Notes: generated by a model not told the origin, from the letters alone. 64,000 bases of DNA from CAVVEC01 sp963770485 (GCA_963770485.1 CAVYPX010000011.1:1-64000), one strand, 5' to 3'; positions 44,220 to 53,729 are shown, numbered from the stretch's first letter. Program-made: numbers and translations.

Positions 44220-44489
44220 TCAAGTTCCGAATCGTTCGGCGGCGCGAGCCCTCGCCTTGGCAGTTTCTTCCTCGCGATTCTTCGGCGGTGCAGTGGTTTC
44301 GAGCGAACGAAGAAGACGAGTCGAGATGCCGGCTACCTCATCGATGGCAGCCAGAAACGCGCTCTCGTTGGCCTTCGACGGCTTGTTGAAGCCGGTGATT
44401 TTTCTGACGAACTGTAGCGAAGCGGCTCGAATCTCTTCCTCCGTGACCGGCGGATCGAAGTTGAAAAGAGTTTTGATATTTCGGCACAT
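44220..44489 (-). CDS. DUF2277 protein
   Basis: 89 residues, complete: MCRNIKTLFNFDPPVTEEEI, RAASLQFVRKITGFNKPSKAN and the Ala/Arg-rich end. DUF2277 members are small cytoplasmic helical proteins of unknown function, found in many soil bacteria. Neighbours are only repeats. Confidence 0.92.
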   Translation of the reverse strand: MCRNIKTLFNFDPPVTEEEIRAASLQFVRKITGFNKPSKANESAFLAAIDEVAGISTRLLRSLETTAPPKNREEETAKARARAAERFGT

Positions 44490-44822
44490 TCCGATGTCCT
44501 TGACTGGTTCAGGCAGGTTCTATCTCGACCAGGCTCTATCTTAAGCAGGTTCTATCTTAACAATGTTCGGACGTTGTTCTCCGGTTCCCCCATCGCGACC
44601 AATTTCCCCGCCCTAACGTCGCAAGAAGCGCTCCGTTAGGATGAGGTAGCCAGCCGGACGGACGAGGGCGTCCGTCCCTACGTGAGTTGTGGTGGTTCAC
44701 AGGTCGCGGGCGCGGGAGCCCGCGCCACACGGCCCTTTCGCAAATCCGCTTGACCACGACCGGGTAGGAGGCGTAGCCTCACCTGCGAAATCCACTCGTC
44801 GTCGCACGCGAAGGAGGCTCAC
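44490..44822. other. Intergenic region with TAACGTCGC copy 2 and GGGCGTCC palindrome
   Basis: Holds TCTATCTTAA duplications (44519-44562), an imperfect TAACGTCGC/CGTTAGG hairpin (44611-44645), a GACGGACGAGGGCGTCC palindrome with ..CCCTACGTGAGTTGTGG (44657-44692; a near-copy is at 44179-44212), and GCGGGCGCGGGAGCCCGCGC (44704-44725). No gene. Confidence 0.7.
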
Positions 44823-45380
44823 TTGGTTCCTCTCACCGCTCTCTGGCTGCCTATCCTGCTGTCGGCTGTGATCATTTTCGTCGCCAGTTCACTCATACAC
44901 ATGGTGCTGAAGTACCATAACAGCGATTATCGCAAACTACCCGACGAGGACAAGATTCTCGCGGCGCTGCGGCCGGCCAATCTCCAGCCGGGTCTCTACG
45001 TCTTTCCGCACTGCACCCACAAGGAGATGAAGTCACCGGCGATGATGGAAAAATTCAAGCAGGGACCGGTCGGGTTCATGACCATTCGCCCCAGCGGCCC
45101 GCCGGCCATGCCGAAGTTCCTGTTCCAGTGGTTCGTCTTTTGCTTGGTGATCGGTTTGTTCGTCGCCTACATCACCGGACGCACGGTTGCGCCGGGGACA
45201 CAGTATTTGGCGGTGTTTCGCGTCGCCGGCACCGCCGCCTTTTTGGGCTACGGCCTGGGACACCTGAGCAACGGCATCTGGAAAGGTCAGCCCTGGACGG
45301 CCACGATCAAAGAGGTCATTGACGGACTGGTGTACGGGCTGCTGACTGCGGGCACGTTTGGCTGGCTTTGGCCGCGCTAG
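44823..45380 (+). CDS. Four-helix membrane protein, hypothetical
   Basis: 185 residues from TTG 44823, with AAGGAGG 5 bases upstream. One membrane helix at the N-terminus (LWLPILLSAVIIFVASSLIH) and two or three more from about residue 100 (FLFQWFVFCLVIGLFVAYI; GTAAFLGYGLGHL; EVIDGLVYGLLTAGTFGWLW). The cytoplasmic/periplasmic loop has GLYVFPHCTHKEMKSP. Conserved-looking; no function known. Confidence 0.82.
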   Translation: MVPLTALWLPILLSAVIIFVASSLIHMVLKYHNSDYRKLPDEDKILAALRPANLQPGLYVFPHCTHKEMKSPAMMEKFKQGPVGFMTIRPSGPPAMPKFLFQWFVFCLVIGLFVAYITGRTVAPGTQYLAVFRVAGTAAFLGYGLGHLSNGIWKGQPWTATIKEVIDGLVYGLLTAGTFGWLWPR

Positions 45381-45402
45381 CAACGAGGCGACACAAAAAA
45401 TT

Positions 45403-45444
45403 CCCCACCCTAACGTCGCAAAAAGCGCAGACGTTAGGATGGGG
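45403..45444. terminator. TAACGTCGC hairpin, copy 3, between convergent genes
   Basis: A 15-bp stem with one mismatch (CCCCACCCTAACGTC/GACGTTAGGATGGGG) between the stops of two convergent genes, preceded by an A-run. It could terminate transcription from both sides. Confidence 0.6.
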
Positions 45445-45464
45445 CAGCCACTTACTTTTCTAAA

Positions 45465-45490
45465 ACTGACTCCTGACCAGTGACTCCTGG
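45465..45490. repeat. ACTGACTCCTGACC patch
   Basis: ACTGACTCCTGACCAGTGACTCCTGG, the same style as the patches near 2460 and 43910. Confidence 0.4.
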
Positions 45491-45492
45491 GT

Positions 45493-46929
45493 TCAGTTCA
45501 CCGTGATGCTGACCGCCTTCGAAGGAATGCCATTCGCCACCACTTCGAGCGAACTGGCTCCCGTCTCCATTCCAGCGGGAACATCAAAGTTGGTTGAAAC
45601 CGTCGCCGTTCCAGTGGCAACTCCCATGGTGCTGTGGTCGTGCGTTTTCGCATAGAAAACGTGACCGCTGCTGGTGTTGGTGATTCGCACCAGAGGGTAG
45701 TTGGTCGCGGTTTCAAATTCGTCTCCAAACGCAGCCGCTTGTGACAAGCCGTTAAACTGCTGGCCGGAGATTTTGTAAGTGTTGCCGCGGGTGACGCTCG
45801 AGGGATACTTCGTGATGCGGGGAGCCCATGAGGACTTGTATTTCCCCTTGGGATTGTAAACTTCGACGCTATTGCCAATGACGATCACCTGGCCAGTCGG
45901 CAGCATCAGAATCGGCTCGACACCGCCCACCGGGTCAGTCGTCAGCTTCTTCCCATCCCACTCGTAAAGCGAGCCAGAATTGCCCAGCACCAGCACGTTC
46001 CCGTTGGGCAGCAGCACGGCAAAGGAATCACCGGCGGCGTCGCCATTGGGAAAGTCGGGGCCAACTGTCCACTTATTGGTGGAAGGATCATAGATGGCCG
46101 TGTGTCCAGCGCCGTTGGTCGAATAGGCGCCGGTAGCAAACACCGTACCGTCAGGACGGAGCATACCCGGGCCGACTTCACCCGGCGGGTGGTAACACTT
46201 CTTCCCATTGTCATAGGGAATGCAGCTGCCCTGATAAGGCGCGTGCAAGTCCACAATGGTGCTGCCCGCACTCACCCATTTTTGTTGCGAAGGGATGTAT
46301 CGCTCCGAATGCGGCGCGTTCTTAACGTCGAACGTCAGCACCGAGCCGTCGGGCATGAGGGTCCAGCCTTCCTCGGCGTTGAAATCGCTCTTGCCCGCGT
46401 CGCCCATTTCAGTCCATTGTAGGGTCTTGGGATCCAGGTAGGCGTCGCGCTTATAAAATTTCTGCCCCACCAGAAACCTGCCATCGGGCAGCACCGCAGA
46501 CGGCGAATCTCCGATCCAGTCCCAGCCCTTGGGGTGGCCCAGCTTCGTCCAGGTATCGGCTTTGGGGTCGTAAATCGCACCCAGATTCGTAAATGCGAAC
46601 TGGTTATTGTTGTATTCGCCACCCGAGATCACTACCCGGCCGTCGGCGAGCACGGCGGAAGCGAAGGCATCCGGCACATAGCCGGAAGGCAGGCTGGCAA
46701 TTTGTGACCAGGTTCCGTTGACGTAGCTTCCTTTTTTGTCAGGGGTCAGCTTGGTCCAATCGGACTCGCCGTTGCCTTGAAATATCACTGTGCCATCGGT
46801 CAACAGAAAGCCGATCCCGGCGCCGTCCGACGGCTGGTTTTTCAGCGGGGTTAGCGTCTGTGCCAGCGAAACGCCGGAGAGAGCGATCAAGAGCAGGATT
46901 ACCGCCGGAAAAAGTTTCTTCACCACCAT
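45493..46929 (-). CDS. Secreted kelch-repeat galactose-oxidase-like protein
   Basis: 478 residues from ATG 46929 (AAAGGTGG about 5 bases upstream). Signal peptide (MVVKKLFPAVILLLIALSG). Repeats with DGRVVISGGEYNN and YDPKADTWTKLG-like units form a kelch propeller; the last 100 residues (ITKYPSSVTRGNTYKISGQQ) form an Ig-like early-set domain. The layout matches galactose-oxidase-like proteins; the copper-binding residues are not confirmed, so it may not be an oxidase. Confidence 0.85.
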   Translation of the reverse strand: MVVKKLFPAVILLLIALSGVSLAQTLTPLKNQPSDGAGIGFLLTDGTVIFQGNGESDWTKLTPDKKGSYVNGTWSQIASLPSGYVPDAFASAVLADGRVVISGGEYNNNQFAFTNLGAIYDPKADTWTKLGHPKGWDWIGDSPSAVLPDGRFLVGQKFYKRDAYLDPKTLQWTEMGDAGKSDFNAEEGWTLMPDGSVLTFDVKNAPHSERYIPSQQKWVSAGSTIVDLHAPYQGSCIPYDNGKKCYHPPGEVGPGMLRPDGTVFATGAYSTNGAGHTAIYDPSTNKWTVGPDFPNGDAAGDSFAVLLPNGNVLVLGNSGSLYEWDGKKLTTDPVGGVEPILMLPTGQVIVIGNSVEVYNPKGKYKSSWAPRITKYPSSVTRGNTYKISGQQFNGLSQAAAFGDEFETATNYPLVRITNTSSGHVFYAKTHDHSTMGVATGTATVSTNFDVPAGMETGASSLEVVANGIPSKAVSITVN

Positions 46930-47438
46930 AAAACCACCTTTCTTGAAATCGAGAATCGAGAGCAAATTACGACCGTCTTCCGAGAAGCTTCGGGGAGACG
47001 AAGCGAGGGGGTCCATGCTACCAAATTTGAGCTCTGTTTGGGAAAAAAATGCGCTGGGGACGCCCCGAATCCGGCTCTGGATGGGCTGCTGCGTAGATTC
47101 AACAAGATGAGCGGATGCACGAGGCCGAACCTAACATTGGATGCGTGTCAAGAATGAGCGGCCCGCGGACCCGAGTAACAGAACCGTCCGAAGTTCGATG
47201 GCAGATTTTGTCGAGCCCCCGAATGCGTGGATCAACGCAGACCGTTGTTGTGTGGCCTTTGCGGTAAAGGTCCTAAAATGCGAAGGTCAGCCCGGTCGAC
47301 GACGCCTGGGCCAAGAAGTCGCCCTCAAGTTTACAATTTTCTGACAAACACGTGACATAAGCGGAGCATTGCTGGCGTAGTTTGACGAAGTACGGCAGTG
47401 ACCAACTTTTACTGGAACGCCATCCCACGGAGAATGAA
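46930..47438. other. Intergenic region between two divergent secreted-protein genes
   Basis: No convincing gene, RNA or clear promoter pair was found in either strand; the last 20 bases carry the ribosome site (GGAG) of the next gene. Two short repeats of TAAAATG/CAAAATG style only. Confidence 0.4.
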
Positions 47439-48686
47439 ATGTACAAGATAAGGAACAAATCGTCCATTTTTGCCCCCGGAACTACATCCATCGCGGAAGA
47501 GAAGTTTAGCTTTCATCACCATTCATCGCCGGCCAGGCGCGCATTCTTCTGTTTGATCGTGCTGCTGTTCTCAGGCGTTGCTGTGTTCGGGCGGACGAAT
47601 GAATTCCAGCCAAATTCTTTTGCAGGAGCTGGCAATATCCTAGTCCACAGCAAGTTCGGCGGCCAGATTTTTGGATTTGATATCGATCAAAACGGTACTG
47701 AAGGCTTATTGAGCGAGGCCCAAACGCTATCTAATGGGAAGGTTCTGGCTGCAGTGGAAACCTTTGATCAAAAGACCGGCAAGATTCTTACGGTGGTCAT
47801 AAGAACAGAAACGCAAGATGACTTCGTCACGATGGGAGTTGTTGGGAACAGCGTCGGACTCGTCGAACGCGAACACGTCATCAGCTTTCTTCATGTCAAG
47901 CGCACTTTTCACATCTTGGATCCTCTCGATTCGAATAAGCTCACCGGAGACTGGACCCCACCCATCGGATCTAAGCACCTCATCATGCCGTCCGGAGTGA
48001 GCCGCAGCCAGGGAGTCCCGAACGTCGCAGTATTTGCCTACGATAATAGCGGAAACTTCATCCCGTACGTATTCAGCTCCAACGTCGCGGCGAATGCGTT
48101 CGGTCCGGTCGTCAAGGTCACGGATTCTAACAATTTTGCCAGCGTGCCTCCACCCATCGCGCTCGATAGCAAGACGAATCAAGCGGTGCTGGGGGGAGGG
48201 CCGGGATGCTTTGACTGCTTGCCGGTCATAGGCGTGGTTGATCTGGTGAAGGGCAGGTTCACTGAGTTTACTGGTGTCGGATTCGGCTTTATCAATGGCA
48301 TGGCCATCGACCCGGGAGACGGCGTTGCATGTAGCACGACTGAAGATGATGCGAACGTGGAATTTTATGATCTCAAAGCACAGACCGGTTTCACGGTACA
48401 GTTACCGAATTCGGGTGGACAACAATTTTACAGCGGCGCCGATGTCGAGTTTGACTCCATCCACAAGCTGTTCCTGATCGCCCAACCGAATTCGAGTTCA
48501 TCCAGCGGCAGTTCGATCTACGTTTACGACCCCAAGGGCAACCTCAAAGAAACCCTCAATGGATTCAGTTTTTCCAACACCTTTAACGTGATCCCGATGC
48601 ACATTGCGCTGAACCCGAGCAAGCGAAGCGGATTCGTCGATGGACCGGACTCAGGCGTGACCGAGATTCAGTCCTTCACGTACTAG
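47439..48686 (+). CDS. Secreted hypothetical beta-propeller-like protein
   Basis: 415 residues from ATG 47439 with GGAG 6 bases upstream; an earlier ATG at 47382 is less likely. A long, basic N-terminus leads to a signal-like helix (AFFCLIVLLFSGVAVFG). The mature part has repeats such as GGQIFGFDIDQNGTEG, and VYDPKGNLKETLNGF, reminiscent of lactonase-type propellers. A GCFDCLPVIGV stretch holds a CxxC pair. Function unknown. Confidence 0.78.
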   Translation: MYKIRNKSSIFAPGTTSIAEEKFSFHHHSSPARRAFFCLIVLLFSGVAVFGRTNEFQPNSFAGAGNILVHSKFGGQIFGFDIDQNGTEGLLSEAQTLSNGKVLAAVETFDQKTGKILTVVIRTETQDDFVTMGVVGNSVGLVEREHVISFLHVKRTFHILDPLDSNKLTGDWTPPIGSKHLIMPSGVSRSQGVPNVAVFAYDNSGNFIPYVFSSNVAANAFGPVVKVTDSNNFASVPPPIALDSKTNQAVLGGGPGCFDCLPVIGVVDLVKGRFTEFTGVGFGFINGMAIDPGDGVACSTTEDDANVEFYDLKAQTGFTVQLPNSGGQQFYSGADVEFDSIHKLFLIAQPNSSSSSGSSIYVYDPKGNLKETLNGFSFSNTFNVIPMHIALNPSKRSGFVDGPDSGVTEIQSFTY

Positions 48687-48782
48687 AGAGCGGAATTGCG
48701 GAAGAAGCGGACAACTGAGTCGACCGATAGATTTCAGGATTCAGCCCAGAAGGGTGGGGAGCAGCCCTTAGCCGAGCAAAAC

Positions 48783-48810
48783 GAAAGCGGCAGCCGTAGC
48801 CGCCGCTTTC
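48783..48810. terminator. Hairpin between convergent genes
   Basis: GAAAGCGGC/GCCGCTTTC stem (9 bp) with an inner GGC..GCC pairing, between the stops at 48686 (+) and 48827 (-). Likely a bidirectional terminator. Confidence 0.6.
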
Positions 48811-48826
48811 ACATCAGTCCCGTAGG

Positions 48827-49981
48827 TCAGTTGCTGCTGTCGTCCCGGCGCTTCAGGGTGGGATGATCGTCGTCGGTTGAGGTCCCATCCTGGCCGCTCT
48901 TGTTGGTCGAGGAGGCACGGCGCAGGCTAGGCTTGTTGCCGTCCTTAGCCGGTTCGGTCAGTTTGCGGCGGTTTTCCAGGGCCGCCAGCCGCGCCTTCAC
49001 TTCGTCGAATTCCGACGTATCCACTGTGTATTCGGGCCGGGCGGGCAGGATAGTGGCAATTTCCTCCTGCGATTTCTCGATCCGGTCCGGAGTCTGGGGA
49101 TGCGTGGAGAAGGCCTTATCCAGTGTGCCCGGTTTCTTCTTCTCCATGGCCTGGAGTTTCTCGAAGAAAGCCACGAAGGCTTGCGGGTCGTAGCCTGTCT
49201 TGTACATGTATTGCAGGCCCAGGTAATCCGCCTCGGCCTCGAAACCGCGCTGGAAGTGCATGAAGGTCAGGGGCAAGCCGAGACCGGCGGCTTCATACGC
49301 CGCATATCCGATGCCGCCGCCGACAAAAATCAACGGAATCGTCCCGAGGTTCGCCAATTGGGAGCGGGTCATCTGCCGGGTGGCGTGGCGGGCACAGACG
49401 TGGGCAATCTCGTGCCCCATGACCCCCGCCAGTTCAGCTTCTTCATCCGCCGCGAGAATGAGGCCGCTGTTCACATAGAGGAATCCGCCGGGCAGGGAGA
49501 AAGCATTCACCACATCGGAATCAATGACCTTGATGGTGAAAGGAACCTGCGCGTCGGAGTTGCGCACCAGATTCTGTCCAATTCGGTTGACGTATTCGGT
49601 GATCACAGGATCGGTGACCAGCTTGGAGGTGGAATCGACCATCTGGCTATACTGCTTACCCATCTTGATGTCGGTCTCGATAGAGTACCAGTTGCCCAAC
49701 CCGCGCCCGCCGATCTTGCGATTGCCGATGGCGTCAACGTCGCTAAGGCCGCCATTGTGCTTGACCTTGTCAGGGTCGGCAGGCTGAACCTCCGGGGGCT
49801 GACTCTGATTGGTTTGGGTGCTGGAATCCGCTGTACCGCCGTTCATGCCGGGATCGCCGGGAACGCTGGCCCCGGGCTGGCCGTTGGGGCCAGCGCCGCT
49901 TGGACTCTGGGCAAAAGTGGATTGTGCCGCATAGCTAAAGGTCAGGAATGCAGCCGTCAGTAGCAAGAGCCGCAGCTTCAT
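48827..49981 (-). CDS. M48-family periplasmic metalloprotease
   Basis: 384 residues from ATG 49981 with GGAG 6 bases upstream. Signal peptide to about residue 24, then a Pro/Gly/Asn-rich linker. The zinc motif HEIAH (190-194, in VMGHEIAHVCARHA) and the downstream Glu of EAEADYLGLQYM define the M48 peptidase. Family members (BepA, LoiP) maintain outer-membrane proteins. The C-terminus (ALENRRKLTEP...KRRDDSSN) is charged and disordered. Confidence 0.93.
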   Translation of the reverse strand: MKLRLLLLTAAFLTFSYAAQSTFAQSPSGAGPNGQPGASVPGDPGMNGGTADSSTQTNQSQPPEVQPADPDKVKHNGGLSDVDAIGNRKIGGRGLGNWYSIETDIKMGKQYSQMVDSTSKLVTDPVITEYVNRIGQNLVRNSDAQVPFTIKVIDSDVVNAFSLPGGFLYVNSGLILAADEEAELAGVMGHEIAHVCARHATRQMTRSQLANLGTIPLIFVGGGIGYAAYEAAGLGLPLTFMHFQRGFEAEADYLGLQYMYKTGYDPQAFVAFFEKLQAMEKKKPGTLDKAFSTHPQTPDRIEKSQEEIATILPARPEYTVDTSEFDEVKARLAALENRRKLTEPAKDGNKPSLRRASSTNKSGQDGTSTDDDHPTLKRRDDSSN

Positions 49982-50218
49982 ACTCAACTCCGTTAATCTG
50001 CCCCACCGGGGCTGTACCACGATTATACGCCGGGACCGAGGGACACATTCTCCGGGGGCTTCCCTATAGGGGTAGGACGCAGGATGCGGTCAGAAGGTTA
50101 TCCGGGGGAGGGGGAGCCTACCAAGCGACTCCCTCTGATTGCGCCCAGGGCAGGCTGTTGAAGCGCGGTACCCTGCCAAAAGGCCACTTATGAACCGGGT
50201 CCGGCGGTGGCGATTACC

Positions 50219-51289
50219 CTACTTCCCTGCTGTGTACAGCCCCGCTTTTTGCTCGTAGGGACTGTTGTCCAAACCGCCGCAGACCAGCACCTTACCGTTC
50301 ACCAGACGAATCGCGGTACTGTAGTCGGCAATCATGGCCGGGCCCTTGATGAACTTGCCTCTGCCAGCGACATAAAGGTTTCCGGATGGGCCTACGTTGA
50401 TCACGTTGCCATTCTTCAGCGCAATGTCCGTATCTCCGACGTCAGTGAAGTTCTCGGCACCGGTGTTAGAAAATTTCCCCGTGCTCGGATTGTACAACTG
50501 GGCGTCGCTTCCGCTCGAGAATCCCGTGACCAGCACTTTGTGGTCCTTGAGCAGCGCTGTTCCCAGGAAGGGCCAAGTAACTACGGCGGGCAGACTTCCT
50601 GTCGCAGTGAAGGTCCCTGATGAGGGATCGTAAATCTCAGCCGTGTTCAACTGCTGCGGATTGCTTCCCCCAACGATCAGCACCTTGCCGTTATGCAGCA
50701 GGGTGGCCATCGCTGAATCTCGGGCAGTGGTCATGTTCCCGGTGGAGGAAAATGTCCCTTTGTTCGGGTCGTAAAGCTCCGCCGAATTCTGATAAGTTCC
50801 ATTCTGATCGTAGCCGCCAGCTACCAGCACTTTCCCATTTTTCAGCAGAGTTACAGTCGGACACCACCGTCCGATGGACATGCTACCCGTGGAGCTGAAC
50901 ATGCCCGTGGCTTCATCAAAGAGTTCGGCGGTCGACAAGACAGTTCCGTTGTATCCGCCCGTGACCAGAACCTTGCCGTCGTGAAGTGAAATCGGCGCGT
51001 TGGTCAGACCGCAGAATTGACGTGTCTCGAGCATGCTGCCGGTAGCGGTGAACGTTCCGGTTGCAGGGTCGTAGATTTCGGCGCTGGATTGGTACTGGTA
51101 ATTGCTTACTCCACCGGCAACCAGGACCTTGCCATCTGGCAAGAGCGCCGCTCCATGCAAGGCACGCGGTATGGTCATCTCCCCTGTAAGTACAAACTTC
51201 CCCCCTGAAGCAGCACACAACCAGGACGTGCTCGAAAAAAAGAACACCAGAGCGACTGAGAACTTAAGAGTGACATTTCGGAGATGCAT
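50219..51289 (-). CDS. Secreted kelch-repeat protein
   Basis: 356 residues from ATG 51289 (GGGAGG about 6 bases upstream). Signal peptide to about 27 (LCAASGGK). Six repeats of the type LLPDGKVLVAGGVSN..SSAEIYDPATGTFT form a kelch propeller. It is related in style to the 45493-46929 protein; no catalytic residues seen. Confidence 0.9.
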   Translation of the reverse strand: MHLRNVTLKFSVALVFFFSSTSWLCAASGGKFVLTGEMTIPRALHGAALLPDGKVLVAGGVSNYQYQSSAEIYDPATGTFTATGSMLETRQFCGLTNAPISLHDGKVLVTGGYNGTVLSTAELFDEATGMFSSTGSMSIGRWCPTVTLLKNGKVLVAGGYDQNGTYQNSAELYDPNKGTFSSTGNMTTARDSAMATLLHNGKVLIVGGSNPQQLNTAEIYDPSSGTFTATGSLPAVVTWPFLGTALLKDHKVLVTGFSSGSDAQLYNPSTGKFSNTGAENFTDVGDTDIALKNGNVINVGPSGNLYVAGRGKFIKGPAMIADYSTAIRLVNGKVLVCGGLDNSPYEQKAGLYTAGK

Positions 51290-51562
51290 GGGTTCCTCCC
51301 GCGGGCGGCATTGTTGAGCTGCCATCTACTTCCCTGACCTCGAAAGCGGTGGCAAGTATACAATCGTTTGCCGGTTGCGGCTAGTGTGAAAAAAATTGGG
51401 GAGTGGTGCAGTTTGATCAATGTTAACTACGGCGGTCATCCTGAGCGGAGCATCTCGATTCGCTTGCGGATCAAGTTGCGAAGCGGTCCCTTCGCTCAGT
51501 ATGACGAAAGGGCGAGAGCGATGCGATGTCCACGCCCCAACAGCCCACCACCGGAATTTTCT
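51290..51562. other. Intergenic region with REP-like element
   Basis: Element at 51434-51504: GTCATCCTGAGCGGAGCATC.. with inner CGATTCGCTTGCGGATCAAGTTGCGAAGCGG and closing CTTCGCTCAGTATGACG. No gene. Confidence 0.6.
51434..51504. repeat. REP-like nested palindrome
   Basis: Outer GGTCATCCTGAGCGGAGC and GCTCAGTATGACG are inverted relatives; the inner sequence differs from the other copies. Confidence 0.55.
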
Positions 51563-52762
51563 TCAGACCGGCTGGAGGTGCATTTCTTCGGGGGCTCCGA
51601 CGGCACAGATCTCCGCTTTGATCTTGAAGCCACGTTTGTTGGCTTCCTGCACGAATGCCTTACCCGGTACCGCCAACTCCAGAGGAACTGAGCCTAGCGG
51701 CGTCTCGCCTCTTGCCATCATGGCGGCGACGATCGACATGTGCCATCCCGTGGTGCGCTGCATGGCGGTGAAACCAGTGCTGGGATCGTAGTAATCGACC
51801 ACCTCCACCACGGCTTCCGTGCGCTGCCCATCCTTCTTTCCTACCGCGCGTACCCGGATGATGCACACGTCTTCGACCTCATCCACGCGCACCTGGGGTT
51901 CGAACAAAGCATGGAAGACTTTCCGCGGAACCACTTTGTCTCCGTTTAGCTGAACCGGCTTCGGCTCGAATAGCCCCAAGTCAGAGAATGCCTTCAACTG
52001 GGCGAATGTGCCGGGATAGCGCAACACCTTGAGCTGATATGTCTGAAGTTTGCCGCGGAAGCTCCACGGCGCAGTGGAAACGCCGCCCGCGATCAGGAAT
52101 GCCTCCAGCCTGCCGACCGGAGCGACGTCTATCATCTCAAATTCGGTAAAGCAGGGCGCGTGGAACAGTTCGCCGTTGCGCAAAATGGTCATTCCCCCGT
52201 AGTACTCGTTGGTCAAACCTTCGATGCTGAAAGTCAGTGCGTAATTCCACGGCGGCTGTGGTTTCTGGGGCAGGCCGCCATCATACAGGTAGACGTGTTC
52301 CGGGTCGCCTACGAGTTCCATGGCATAAACGGCGAGTGTGTTGCCCATGCCTGGTCCCATACCGCAGTCAGGGACGACTCGCACACCGGCGCGCTTGGCT
52401 TCGGGATCGAGCGCATGCTGCTGTCGCACGATATCGGTGTTGCCACCCAGATCGCAGAATGACGCGCCACTGTCGATCGCTGCCCGGGTCAAGGCGAGAT
52501 TGTAGAAGTACGGCACCGCGCTCAGCACTACGTTGTAGTGTTTGAAGGTGCGGCGCACCATGCCCTCGTCGCGAACATCAAGCGCGAGCGCATCCGCTAC
52601 TCGGTCGCCGACCAACCGGTTCACACGATCGGCCGCGGCCCGTGCCCGCTCTCGCTCGACGTCGGCCAGAGTAATACGCCCTGCCTCGCCAAATCGCGCC
52701 AAATCGTAGGCTGCGGCGATTCCCTGCCGCCCCGCCCCTAGAACTAAGTATGACTGAGTCAT
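51563..52762 (-). CDS. Saccharopine dehydrogenase-family protein
   Basis: 399 residues from ATG 52762 with AAGGGA upstream. NAD(P)-binding fold at the N-terminus: YLVLGAGRQGIAAAYDLARFG (GxGxxG). Then the Sacchrp_dh C-terminal region with VPDCGMGPGMGNTLAVYAME and DEVEDVCIIRVRAVGKKDG. Family members oxidise lysine adducts or act on other amino acids; the substrate cannot be assigned. It has no lysine-degradation neighbours. Confidence 0.9.
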   Translation of the reverse strand: MTQSYLVLGAGRQGIAAAYDLARFGEAGRITLADVERERARAAADRVNRLVGDRVADALALDVRDEGMVRRTFKHYNVVLSAVPYFYNLALTRAAIDSGASFCDLGGNTDIVRQQHALDPEAKRAGVRVVPDCGMGPGMGNTLAVYAMELVGDPEHVYLYDGGLPQKPQPPWNYALTFSIEGLTNEYYGGMTILRNGELFHAPCFTEFEMIDVAPVGRLEAFLIAGGVSTAPWSFRGKLQTYQLKVLRYPGTFAQLKAFSDLGLFEPKPVQLNGDKVVPRKVFHALFEPQVRVDEVEDVCIIRVRAVGKKDGQRTEAVVEVVDYYDPSTGFTAMQRTTGWHMSIVAAMMARGETPLGSVPLELAVPGKAFVQEANKRGFKIKAEICAVGAPEEMHLQPV

Positions 52763-53138
52763 ATTTTCCCTTTCCCTTGTTTCGGAGGATACGAAAAGAT
52801 TCCTCGCTACTCGCGGCCTGGAAACAGCCACCACAGTTCAACTCTTCAGAACAACTTTCATTATCGTTTGTTGCCTTGGATCAGTGCCGTGACATACGTC
52901 ACCGAGGCAGGTGCGTTGAAACCAACTTTTCGGTGCAGATTCCGCGGCGTTGGCGATCCTTGCTAAATGGGGATGCGCACCAGCATGGATTGGGTCGAGA
53001 AGCAGACCCGTGGGTTTGGTCAGGAGGTCACAAGCACCTGTGCGCCTTGCACTTTCGTTTCTTCCTCAATCGCTCACAATGAAGGGGAAGCTCGTCTGTC
53101 ACGGCCAAATCGTGGCAAACGTGAAAAGGGAGGTTTCT
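52763..53138. other. Divergent intergenic region with CRP-like operator
   Basis: Carries a GTGACATACGTCAC palindrome (52890-52903) and the ribosome site AAAAGGGAGG of the YbaK gene. No gene; a 60-codon frame from 52967 is without a ribosome site. Confidence 0.5.
52890..52903. promoter_or_regulatory. GTGA-N6-TCAC CRP/FNR-type operator candidate
   Basis: GTGACATACGTCAC matches the GTGA-N6-TCAC core of CRP/FNR-family sites and is a perfect inverted repeat over GTGAC/GTCAC. It lies 128 bases before the saccharopine-type gene start and 236 before the YbaK start. Confidence 0.5.
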
Positions 53139-53624
53139 ATGTTGCTCAACCGGCTTAAGGAATTCCTGGACAGTCAGAAGATCAAGTATGTGGCCATCTC
53201 TCATTCGGTTGCTTACACGGCGCAGGGAATCGCTGCATTGACCCACATTCCGGGGAAAGAATTGGCCAAGACGGTGGTGGTGAAGCTGGATGGCGCACTG
53301 GCGATGGCGGTTGTCCCAGCCTCCTGCCATGTTGATCTTGCGCTTTTGAAAGCCGCCGCCGGAGCCAAAACTGTGGAACTAGCCTCGGAGGAAGAATTCA
53401 GAGACAGGTTCGCCGATTGTGAAACTGGGGCGATGCCGCCCTTCGGCAATCTGTACGAAATGCGTGTCTTCGCGGATGAAAGCCTGTCACGCGACAGGGA
53501 GATCGCGTTCAATGCCGGCTCTCATCGAGAACTGGTTCGTTTGAGCTGGCAGGATTTCGAGAACCTAGCCAAGCCCAAGATCCTGAAGCTCGCCGCGGGA
53601 AAAGTTGCGGCAACAGCGGCATAA
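53139..53624 (+). CDS. YbaK/EbsC aminoacyl-tRNA deacylase-like protein
   Basis: 161 residues from ATG 53139 with AAAAGGGAGG 5 bases upstream. The fold starts LNRLKEFLDSQKIKYVAISH, the conserved Lys lies in AKTVVVKLDG, and the C-terminal GNLYEMRVFADESL follows. Such proteins hydrolyse mischarged tRNAs (for example Cys-tRNAPro) to keep translation accurate. No proS is adjacent. Confidence 0.9.
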   Translation: MLLNRLKEFLDSQKIKYVAISHSVAYTAQGIAALTHIPGKELAKTVVVKLDGALAMAVVPASCHVDLALLKAAAGAKTVELASEEEFRDRFADCETGAMPPFGNLYEMRVFADESLSRDREIAFNAGSHRELVRLSWQDFENLAKPKILKLAAGKVAATAA

Positions 53625-53729
53625 CACTCGCTTGTCCAGCCTGCCTCATGGACGAGGCGGCTTCTGGCCGCACCAGAAGAGGACAACCATAAGTGTGCGC
53701 GCTGCAATCTCAAGTTGTAGGGGGGATTT

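Noticed and set aside
47141..47344. A 67-codon plus-strand frame in the 46.9-47.4 kb gap
   Set aside because: No ribosome site and an erratic composition.
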